From Cinnamomum chago (Eukaryota; Streptophyta; Magnoliopsida; Laurales; Lauraceae): a stretch of DNA of 64,000 nucleotides. Location: assembly GCA_038049695.1 (NCBI GenBank), contig CP142460.1, positions 25,452,001-25,516,000 on the forward strand, read 5' to 3'. The translations under genes were made by a program, and so were the position numbers. Below are positions 23,368-34,700 of this stretch, one piece after another. Position 1 is the first letter of the stretch. Every line of letters starts with the position of its first letter. The notes below the pieces were generated by a model, which worked only from the letters and a program-made list of their open reading frames with translations, was not told the origin of the DNA and did not search any database.

Positions 23368-25119
23368 GTGACATGTTTCATTGGAAGTTAGGCCTTGTGT
23401 ACATATAATATGGTTCTGGAACTGGGTTTTTCCCCCTAATTATTGGTACATGTCTGCAGTTTTGGACCAGCTTATTTTGTAGATGTCTGATGTAGAACTT
23501 TTTTTCTCCCTCCACTTGTTTTGGCGTGGGGGGATTTAGGATACCTTCTAGATAGCAGTTGATTTCTTTTTGTACATCTCTGGAGATGAGCTTTTTGTAG
23601 ATACATGGGGTTTTGAAGTTAATATGAAGTTACGACATATTTGGCAGCCATAAGAACTCCTTTGCAACTTTGACATTTTTAATTTGTATTTGAGAACCTG
23701 TAAAAATACTCATATGCTACAGAGAACCTGTCATAATCCCATTATTTGTGCTCTTGCTACGGTTAAATGATATTTTCCAGTGTAATTAGCCCAACCCAAG
23801 GATTACCATAATGTCTCGAGTGCTGGTTGTCACCAATGGGATTATGACATGTGGCCCTTGTTAGTCTTTTTGGAAACTTTAATTTGTTCTGCCTTCCTAG
23901 AGAGAGCATGTATTCCTTTATTAGGGCGTGTTTGGATGTGTGTTGAAGTGAGGTGATGTGAGGTAAAACCTCCATTATCCAAACAATAAAAGATAATGGG
24001 TCATATCAAAAGTACATAATTTCAAAATTTTCTCTATTTTTTTCAAAAAAAGTCAAAAAAACCTCCTTCCACTAAAAGACAAAAAAGTCCTACTTTTCTA
24101 TACAAAAATTCAAAATGATTCCATATCAAACAACTAAAAACAAAACACTATCATAACACCTTATATTTTATTCTCTTTTAATTTGATGTTTCACCTTACT
24201 ATACTTATGATCATTTGATTGTCTTTCGTCTCTATTTATTCGTTCTTAGAGATAGGAGTCTTAGAATTCCTAACAGATGGGCCCTTTGAGCATCACAGAT
24301 TTTGGGCATGATGCATCTCAATGATCCCTTTGGTTAGCACGGCAGCCAAAGGTAAGTCTCAACTGGATGGATAGGTGAAGACTTGAACCCTGCTAACCGG
24401 CACCTGCCATGTGAGGTCCTACCAGAGTTCCTATGTGCAACTAACTACTTTGAATTAGCAGATTTATCACTAATTCTATCCTAGTCTGGTCAAAGGTCAC
24501 AAAGGCAGCCCAACAGATGGACAAATCAGACAGAGCATTGTCAAAATAATGGGCATTTTTCAATAGGCATCCTCTAAATTTCAACATTAATCTAGTGGGT
24601 TAAACAATTTTAAGAGTAAATAGGAAAAGATGGTTTATGACTGGACGCGGGTCTCCCAGTGGTGATCCAGAATTATAAACCTCAATGGTGGGAAATGGGA
24701 TTGAGCCTGATCTAACAGCATATGAGGAAGAAGGCAGCTGCACCAGTAAACATGACACTACAAAGTTCACTTTATGGAAAAGGAGGTTCAATTGGGCTTG
24801 TTGGAATACTTCATGATGCCCAATTATTAATTTAAAGGTGAAATTAGACGAAAAGCTCGAAACACCAACACAAGCTGGTGCCAGAAGTGAATGTCTGGTG
24901 AGTGCCAAAAATCCACCTGAAATTGTGTAGTGCTCACATGAAGCATGCTTCATTCAACATTTTTACACATGGAAGACTACTTTCACCAAAAGAAACCAAC
25001 ACCATGTCAATTCAATCCTAGGCCCTCGTCGCTGCAAGGGACAATTTCATATTTCAATGTTCAACATAACAGGGTTTAAAGTTTCTGGGTTTAGGCAGCA
25101 GCATAGCTCATTTCATGAT
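23368..25119. other. Intergenic region between the convergent GMI1 and KELP genes
   Basis: This holds the probable GMI1 3' UTR (to about 23640) and the KELP 3' UTR (right part, minus strand). The phrase TTAGGGCGTGTTTGGATG at about 23921 resembles a hAT-type element end, without a matching partner found. No gene or clear terminator was seen. Confidence 0.45.
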
Positions 25120-25214
25120 TTAGTTCAACCTTGACTCCAGCTTCTTAATGGCAGCCTCTATCGCAGGCACAGATTTCTTGAACGCCGCCCACTGATCAGT
25201 CGTCAAGCTTATCC
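25120..25214 (-). CDS. KELP: KELP exon 3 (end of PC4 domain)
   Basis: The acceptor TTTTCAG precedes GGATAAGC on the minus strand at 25214. The exon completes a Gly codon split after its first base and encodes ISLTTDQWAAFKKSVPAIEA to the stop TAA at 25120. It supplies the last helix of PC4, without which the fold is incomplete, so splicing across 15.4 kb should be required. Confidence 0.93.
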
Positions 25215-28200
25215 CTGAAAACCAGAGCAAAAGGTGGGTTCAAAGCATGTCCTTGGAATAGACGGTCTGAAAAAATATCTTTAAAAATTAGATGAGAACA
25301 GGATCTCACGTAAACAAAGAACGCATTTGGATTTATGTTGGCCGGATGTTTGGTTATTCAAGAGTTTTTCTATAAAAATCATACAGAAGGAAGAATTCAA
25401 GGAAGTTCATTACTTAAAATTTGGTGAACTTTGCAGCACTCATCATCTCTCCTAGCTTGCAGAGTGTTTTTATGCCTATTCCTCCTTTTTAATCATGTCT
25501 GCACCGCGGAAAAATGGAGCCCTAATCTAAACTCGGGTGGGTTTATGTCAAAAGGCATTAACTTTTCTGAAACTTCATGGGGTTTTATAAACGTTTCAGG
25601 GTTGGCTCCCTGGTTCCACCCATGTTTTCAGGGAAGAAGAAAAATACAGAGGCGGTGGAAAATAGCAGACAGCATAAAACACAAATAGGTAAGCAAAAAT
25701 AAAGATGCAAATAGAAATGTTCTAATAACTCCCTTCGCTAGTGTATCTGCTTCAGATAAATTAGCCTGAGAACTGGCATTTTAACTGAAACCCTTATATC
25801 TAAGTTCCATCAAAACAGTAAGCAGCCTTCGAGTGATAGAATCTAGGATAAGCCCACCAGATTGGCACACAAGGAATTCACCCTCAACTTCATTACAACC
25901 TTAAAGCCAAAATGCCACTTCATTAGCTCTATAACCCAAACTAGTGTGAAAATTATATAACGAACACGTACATGACACTTGTGAGTACATCAATACATGC
26001 CTCATTTGCCCCTCATTTGATACTACAATCAAATTTGACTTGGAGCACCCAATGTCAGATGATTCCAATTAACAATTTGGCCATTGGGATGACCATCATG
26101 AGAGAAACAAACTAGGAGTATCTTAATAGTTATAGTAATCAAAATTCCTATTAACTTTCAATGCCACTGCCCATGAAAAGTCCACTTTCATGCAAACAAA
26201 CCAAAAACCTTATCGCCATTAAAAAAAAAAGACCTTAGCCATCTTAAAACCAGGAGTTTTATTGCCTCTCCAAATGGAATAACCAACCCTCGAAGAAAAG
26301 GCATAGCATCTCCAAGAGGACAACAAACCTTTCAGAGAATTCAGCATAACCGATTGCATTGTTTAAAGGCTTAGGAAGGGAGTCCTAGGAGCCATCACCT
26401 TGGAGGCTCGCATGATATGCAACGAAATAGTCAAAAAAAAAAAAAATTATTTTATTCAGAACTGCCACAGCCTTACAAATACTAAGGCAGGAGAAAGGTA
26501 GTTAGACAAAATAGCACCTCCTGGGATATAAAGATGGGGCTCATAAGGGAAGATCAGCAAGGAATGGTCGCTGAAGAAAGGAGTCGCTGGAGAAAGTTCC
26601 AGATGACAATCAGTGACAGTGAGTCCTGAGGAAGTAACAAATGAGATGAAGGCTCAATATCATGAGAGTGGAGCATGGTTCAAAATAGCTACGTAGCGGC
26701 CGCATTATCGGCCGTAGCGGTCGAGGCCGCTACACAATATTGAAAATAGCGGCACTAAAATCTAAAACCTAGTAGAGCCAAGTAAATTTTAGTTTCAAAC
26801 ATTGTTTTTCCTATTTCTTCTCCTCAATACCCTTTACTGAAGTTGTCTGCCCTTAAATGGTTTTAAATCACTTAAAAAAACACAATATTGGTTACTATAC
26901 AAGATTCAAAAAAAAATAAAAAAATACCATTTTAAAAATCCACACCGCTACACCGTTATGTATCGGCCACTACGTAGCATTTTGGCGACTAACCGCTATG
27001 CCCGCTGCAACCGCTATTTTGATTCTTGGAGTGGAGTCATATCCCTACATCTCAACTGAGCTAACAGTTTTGTTTATTGGCCTAGTCGCATGAGTGCCAT
27101 GGACCCCTTGTGGCACAACCCAAATCTGCGATTGAGTAGATCAACGCCTCAAATGGGGTTAATCGAATCCAACAAAGGGATTCCAAACAAGAAAATGCCC
27201 ATGATAAGGAAAAACGCCACAATTGGAGAGAAAACTCAGAACTCTTGATTAATTGATAATAAGCATAAATTACAATGATGATGTCCATGCATTAAGAGAA
27301 GGATCAGTCCTCTCCATAGCTCAGACACCAAGACCTTCCTAAACATGTAGTTTAAAATAAATAGGAAATAGCAATCCTAATTAACTAATAATCAGAAAAT
27401 AGAAAAAGGGATAAAATTAGAATCCCATAGTAGCTATCGGTCCCAATTAGGCCTATGGGCTGAACCCAATGATATGGTTGACCTATGGGTCAATGGCTGG
27501 CCCAATTGACTTCTTAGGCCTGGTTTGCACTACACCAACTCTCCCAAGTTTAGAAAAACTCAACAACAGGGAGTTAGTAGCTTGGTAATGCTTATAGAGT
27601 TTTGAAGTCACGTGCTAGAGTTCAGAAGCAGTAATCCATGTAGCATTAGAGTGTGTATGGTTCTTCCATCAGGGCCGACCAATTGTTTGGCCTGCATTAG
27701 TTCCCTCAATCATGAAGAGAACTTGAAATCCACGTTTGGTGAATGTCTCGTTGGGTTGAAGATCAATCAAAAAAACTTCTGATTTTTCTTCGTATATATT
27801 GAAAGCTTAATGCAAGCTTTTCCTGCAATGCAAAGGTAAGTCGGAGGTGTCGCTTCTTTTGATGGCTGAATTTAGCTTGAATGTGTGATTTGCCCATTAG
27901 ATACTTCAACCATAGAATCTTCCATATTTGAGCGCAATATTCAAGTTTTCCATCGTCAATCCCCACAGATAAAATCAATGTGGGGGACCTCAACTATTGG
28001 TTTTTATTTTGATGCCTTTTGAATAATGTAATTGTTCTTCGATGATCTAATGGGGAATTTCTGGAAGTGGCATTACAATCGGATCCATCAGATGTTCAAT
28101 CTCCTTGCTGGCCATATCCATGTCTTCAATATTTGCCTAAGGTTCCTTTACTGCTTGCATCTTTTGATCACCACTATCCATAGCTAAGTCGGGCCCTTTT

Positions 28201-31200
28201 TCTTCTAATGCCTCTGATGTATTATCCATCTCTAACTTCATTTTGTTATCATGCTTCTCAACGTTAGCGATTTATTTTTTCTTCTGTTTTGCTCACATTT
28301 TTTTCTTCTGGTTCTTTAATTGAAGGTGATGATGTAGACGAAAATGCCAAAGTAGCGTGTGGCAAGGGATTCTCCGTAGGTCACAACTGGATTCTCCATC
28401 CATTCCATTTAAAAGTGTATGTATTAGATGCATGGTAAATGATGACCTTAACGCATTGGAGCCAAGGCTAACCAAATAAGATGTGGGCGACATTCAATCC
28501 ATCCATTTAAAAGTGTATGTATTAGCTGCATAGTCAATGATGACCTTAACGCATTGGAGCCAAGGCTAACCAAATAAGATGTGGGCGACATTCATGGGAA
28601 TAACATCACACTTAACACTATCTTCGACTTTAACGCATTGGAGCCAAGGCTAACCAAATAAGATGTGGGCGACATTCATGGGAATAACATCACACTTAAC
28701 ACTATCTTCGACTTCTTCGTATGAGCCATGTTTACCACTATCTTCATATGATCCATGTTTTAAAGGAACAATGCATTGTCAGTTGACAGAAAAGAATAAT
28801 CATCTACCCACGCAACTCTATACGGCTTTGGGTGTTTCTCAATTGGCAATTGAAGTTTCTCAACTGCTTATTTGAATATGAATGTCATAGCATTACCCAT
28901 GGATGAAAATATCGGCCGCTACACATCGGCCGTAGCGGTGGTCACCGCCACGCTACGGCCAATTTATCGCTCGTCGCACCCATAGCGGCCGCTACGTGGC
29001 CGCTACAAGGTGAGAAAAAATCATGCTTTCCAAATTTTTTTATAATGTATAATAAGACTTATTTCTTTTAATCTTCTCTCCAAATAATATTTCTACACAA
29101 CTTTTCTACCATTTTATGTTTAAAAGAATACCAAAAAGCACATGATCTTGCCGAATTACAATTGGTACAGAGGGTTCTTCTCAAGGATTCTTCTCTAAGT
29201 ACATCCAATTAGACACCCCCTTTGGTAGATGTATTTTTTTCTCTAGGTATTCTTTGACTTCATGAGTCATGACATAGTTTTTTCTTCTATGAGCCTTTTA
29301 TTAGTTTCTAAGTTAGCATAACTAAGCAACATGAACACATGGGAAAAAAATATGATCATTACTATTATTTTCTACTTATATTATACAGCGATACAGGACC
29401 TCATCCAATTAGACGCCCCCTTATCTTAGTTATTTTTGCAAAAAAAAAAAAAAAATACATTTTCTCTCATTTTCCAATATTCTAGATTTTCTACAATTTT
29501 TTCATATTTTTTTGACGATTTTTTCAAATCGCACCGCTACGCCTGACGCTACCGCTAATTTCATCCTTGGCATTACCACCATCAATAATTACATTGCAAG
29601 CCTTCTCTTTACAACTTACTCTTGAGTCTTGTCCGAAAAATAGGGGCTTGATTCTCATTATCTTCCTCCGTGCCATCTGCGACTAAAAGGCATCGGTGAA
29701 GGATAAGTAATGGGCTTTCATCAACATTTGTAACCTTTAGTGGTAGCTTTGTCTCAGATTGTGGTATTATGTCAGGTTACTACATCTCTATGTGCTCATC
29801 ATATTGCTCAACTCGTCGTGCCTTGGAATAGATTTCATCAATATTGGCAAAGTCAGACATTATCATCTCACGCTTTGTATCTGACCGCAATTTTTCCCGA
29901 TAAAGGTTGACAGTGAGGCGATCTGTCTCATTAACCTTGCAATGAATACAAAGCTAATGGAATTTATCAGTGTATTCATCTATGTACATTGAACCTTGTT
30001 GAAAATTGATGAGCTCTCTTTGAAATGAGTCGAGATAATCTGATGGCGAATATTTGTCCTCCAATCTTTTCTTCATAACTTCCCATCGAGTGATAGGAGG
30101 TGACCCATATTTTCATTGTGATCATCAATATTTTTCCACCAAATTCTAACAGGACATTACAGCTTCATATTGACAAAACTCGTTGAGAATCTTCCATGTG
30201 GTACCAAGTGAAATAATCCTCAAGCAAAGTCGGTCAATCAAGGAAGGCTATAGAATCAAGTAGCCCGGACAAATTAGAAACCTCTAATTTGACTTTCATT
30301 AACGTTCCTTGACTGTGGTATATCATTAACGTTCCTCTCATTAAAGAGAAGTTGAAAGAACTCTTAGACCAATTCACAGGGACCAATATTCAACTGAAGT
30401 CCCTACTTTTGTGCAACGAAAGAGCCGAAAGACTCACGAACGATGGCTTCTAAAGCTTGTACCCGTAGCGCTAATTATTATCGGTGAGTCTACCGCAAAA
30501 AAAAATGGTTGTTAAGGTTTTTTTTTCATTCTTTTGTTGTTGGTATTTCGGGTCAAGTTCAAACCAGAACCTAATCTCAGGCCCAATAGGCAATTGATGG
30601 CTCAGCGCGTGTGCAACACATCAAGCCTCTTTCTTTTTCTTACGACTTGAACAATGTGCAGAGAAGATAATAAAAAAAGGGAGGGCTTCTTACTTGCTGA
30701 GTTGAACTTCAAAGGAAGAGGAGATTGAAGGGGTTTGTGAGACTTCTTCAAAGAGGGGGAACTATACTCTAGCATTCAATGAAGTGAGACGATGGACCTG
30801 CAGTGCATCGAAGACGCTGGTGATGTGGTCACGACCAAGCTCTGGCAGTGGACTCGACAGTGGAGCACGACGGAGAATCCAAAAGCAATAGCCCAATACA
30901 TTTGGTCATAAAAAGATGATAAGGGGAGAGGTTTGAAATAGGAAGCTTTGTTCAGAGGTCGTGTTCCCTGAGATTAGGAATATCCCCTCAAGGAATTGTG
31001 CTAATGAGGTCCAGGTCTAGCACTAACTCGTGAGGGCACCATGCAAAATCCATCAATGAAGTGAGACGATGGAGCTGCAGTGCCTCGAAGACGCTGTGAT
31101 GTGGTCATGACAAAGCTCTGGCAGTGGACTCAACAGTGGAGCGCGACAGAGAATTCAAAAGCAATAGCCCAATACATTTGGTCATAAAAAGAGGATAAGG

Positions 31201-31738
31201 GGAGAGGTTTGAAATAGGAAGCTCTGTTCAGAGGTCGTGTTCCCTGAGAATAGGAATATCCCCTCAAGGAATTGTGCTAATGAGGTCCAGGTCTAGCACT
31301 AACTCGTGAGGGCACCATGCAAAATCCATCAATGAAGTGAGATGATGGAGCTGCAGTGCCTCGAAGACGCTGGTGATGTAGTCACGACGAAGCTCTGGTA
31401 GTGGACTCGACAGTGGAGCGCGACGGAGAGTCCAAAAGCAATAGCCCAATACATTTGGTCATAAAAAGAGGATAAGGGGAGAGGTTTGAAATAGGAAGCT
31501 CTATTAAGAGGTCGTGTTCCTTGAGATTAGGAATATCCCCACAAGGAATTGTGCTAATGAGGTCTAGGTCTAGCACTAACTCGTGAGGGCACCATGCAAA
31601 ATCCAGCCATGGAATTTGTGTTTCTGCAAATGCCATGGAATCTGTTTAGGTATAGTTGAGTCAAGTCTAACTCCCGACTCGGATTATTATTATTATTATT
31701 ATTATTATAAGAAGAAGAAGAAGAGTGGAGCAGAGATT

Positions 31739-31771
<33 letters not shown>

Positions 31772-34700
31772 AAGGAGATATTGTAGGAGGGGAAATGGGA
31801 ACAAAAGGAATTATTAGTGTGAGTGCCTAAAAGTTAAGGACTCGGGTTAGGTCAGTGTGAGACTTGTGATTTGTTGTTTAAGCTTCTTTGGAGAAGATAG
31901 ATCGCCTTTGGACCTGAAAGGAAAGGAGAAATAGAGATCAAAGACCCTGGCTGCCGTCAGCCGAAGGCTCTCCAATGCCTGAGTTAGTGCTATCACTGAA
32001 CAAAGGATGGAGATGAGAGGCAAGTATGCCCTTATGCAAGGCGTTCTGTAACACGCTATGCAATGTGTAATAATGCATGTTCAAGTATCGCGTACCTGAG
32101 AAGGAATTGGTATCCCTCTATATGTAGAGGTTTCACCTGGCGCACCCTTAGTAGGGGTAGGTGGAGATACTGTCAGGTCGAATCAAGAGATGACTCCTGG
32201 TATTAATGTGGATGCGATTGATTAAGACGGCACCTGATCACTATCCGGCGCCTGTCTTGTCTGTCAGCACGTTTTGCAACGTAGTCGTAACTTCATGGAA
32301 GTACAATCATGGCCTAGTAGTCATCTATGTGGGCGGACCAAGCTGGAGATGGTACTAAGGCCAGATTCGGATGCATCCTGGCACTATTACCGAGGTGCCT
32401 TATACCGAGACCGAGATGAGCCCAGTCGGTACTCTTACCAAGGCTGACTCAACTTGGCCCTGGCTGACACTGTTTGCCGAGCTAAGATGAGATGTCTAGT
32501 TTGTACCGTTACCGAACTAAATGGATCTTGGCACTGTGGCCGAACTTGGATACCAAGATCGGGATAAGCTGAGCTGGTACTGCTACCGAGGCTAGTGTAA
32601 TCCTACTCTTAGGAAAATACCCCACACAATTGCCCCCTAGCTCGTGACCTCTTAGAGTTCTCAACTTTTTGAGGTCGAGAGCTGAGCATCATGTAGAGAG
32701 GATCTGAGGTATCAATTTTGAAATTCATCTCAGTGTTTGGCTGGTGACATCCGATCTTTATCATGAAGTATGTCTGCCTCTCCGAGACAATAAATATCAC
32801 GCCGGTGACACTTCGTCTACCCGAGGTGATAAATATTAGGTAGGTGACGCTTTCTCAGCTCGAGGCAATAAATAGCACGCTGATGTTTCGCCTTCCCAAG
32901 GCAATAAATGTAGCGTCTGAATCACTGTGCGAGATTAACTGGCAGTGCCACGTGTCTCCATCTGGTTGGTCGTTCAACGAAATTGAAGCGACGCATGCCT
33001 TTAGGAATTGGAACGGGCGCCATACCGTTTATAAATAGAGCTTTTCTTCCTTCGTCTCTTTCACTTTGGCATTTTATCAGAGAAAGTTCTGCTGCAAGAG
33101 AGAAGAGAACCCTGCCGGAGCTTTGCTGGAAGTTTGACTCAGCGAATCGGAGCCCGGAATCCGTTTCCTTTTCTGTGAGTTTTCTTCCATGTCCCTGTCT
33201 TTGCGCACCGCCTTTCTCTGTTTTTAAGGGTTTTGCTCTAGGGTTTAGGGTTTTTGTCTCTGCCCCTTTTCCGGTATCACCACCCGTAGGAGAATGGGAT
33301 CTTATAGGAGTTGGGTGGAGACCCCTGAGGCCATGGACTGCTTTAGGGAGATGTATGGGATCCTAGAGGACGTCCCAACGAAAATGGATGACCCGAAAGA
33401 TCTTTTCGAGGGTCGATCCTTCCGGGATGGCTGGATGTCATTTCCGCTAGTCTCAATAATAGAGGGAGGGGTTAGGTTCCACGTCCACCCTCTGCTTAGG
33501 GCCTGCTTGGCGACATGGCACCTCGGCCCATGCCAGCTGATGCCCAATGGCTTCAAAGTCATAATGGGCGTTGCTGAGCTCAATAAGATACTGGGCATAA
33601 ACCTCGGTGTCCATGACATCGAGGACGTATATGACCTATGTAAGACCGCCGGGGACGGTCACAGTTATTATCTCCGAGGGACGCCGAAGATGGAGCCCTT
33701 CGTCCATGATCTGGAGGGCTCAAACAAACACGCCGGGGACGATTGCCTGCTCGTCTCTGGCAACTGGGAGTTCGGCACGGACGAAACCGAGGCAGAGAAA
33801 TTGTACAGGATTCCTCGACACTTCGGGGTTCCTCTAAGTAATTACCGAGCTCAGAGTGTTGTTTCTTCCTTCTGTTGTCTTGCCGAGCTGATGTCATCTT
33901 CTGTCGTGCAGAGATCGGCCAGAGGAAGCTAGTAGCTAAGCGTGCCGGCTGGAAGCGGAACGACAGCTGGCTGAAACTCGTACGCGAGTATCAAGGCCAC
34001 AACAGGCGAGCTGCCTGGTCCCTGCTCGGATACGAGCCGAGGTACCACACGTACATCAAGAGGAAGGAGCTCGTGCCCGCCAGCTCGGAGGCTGTTGATT
34101 TGGCCCAGCTCGTTGAGAGCTACTCGTCTCCCTCCAATCGTGAAGAAAGGGGAGAGAAGATGGAGAAAAGGTGGCCTGTTGTGAAGATAAAAGACCTGGG
34201 GGCGAAACTTTTTGGAGGTCGAACTCCCTCTTCCTCAGCAGTCTCAAGGAGAGTCGAGGAGGTTGTAGAGGATTTTGCTGCTACTACTGGTGTTGCTGCT
34301 GGCGCTAGTGGTGTCGTTATTGTCAAGGATGAAAATAGCGGCGGGCAATACGTAGCGTAGCGGGGATACGTAGCGGCGTAGCGGAGCGATTTGAAAAAAT
34401 CGCCAAAAAAATCTGAAAAAATTCCAGAAAATCCAAAAAATTGTAAAATGAAAGAAAATGTATTTTTTTGCAAAAGTAAAAAATGTATTTTTTTTGCAAA
34501 AGTAACTAAGGTAAGGGGGCATAGCGGTCCCCTCACTGTATGAGGTCTTGTATCGCTGTATAAATAGAAAATAATAGTAATGATCATTTTTTTCACGTGT
34601 ATTCATATTGCTTAGTTATACTGACTTAGAAGCTAATGAAAGGCTTATAAAAGAAAAAACTATGTCATGAAGTCAAGACTTAAAAGTACCTAGAGAAAAA

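Larger units (their letters stand above)
27700..30480 (-). pseudogene. Decayed Ty3/Gypsy gag and protease remnant (interrupted by MITE copy C)
   Basis: On the minus strand, 28600-28700 gives CDVIPMNVAHILFG followed by a stop and PWLQ, the C-terminal part of a Gypsy protease (the family has ...PMDxCHxLLGRPW...). The minus strand of 29750-30200 resembles gag: SSIFNKVQCT and related stretches correspond to the RQGxxSVxEYxxEF region, with frequent stops. Gag residues are recognisable only as a pattern, so this call rests mainly on the protease motif. The element is inactive. Confidence 0.6.
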
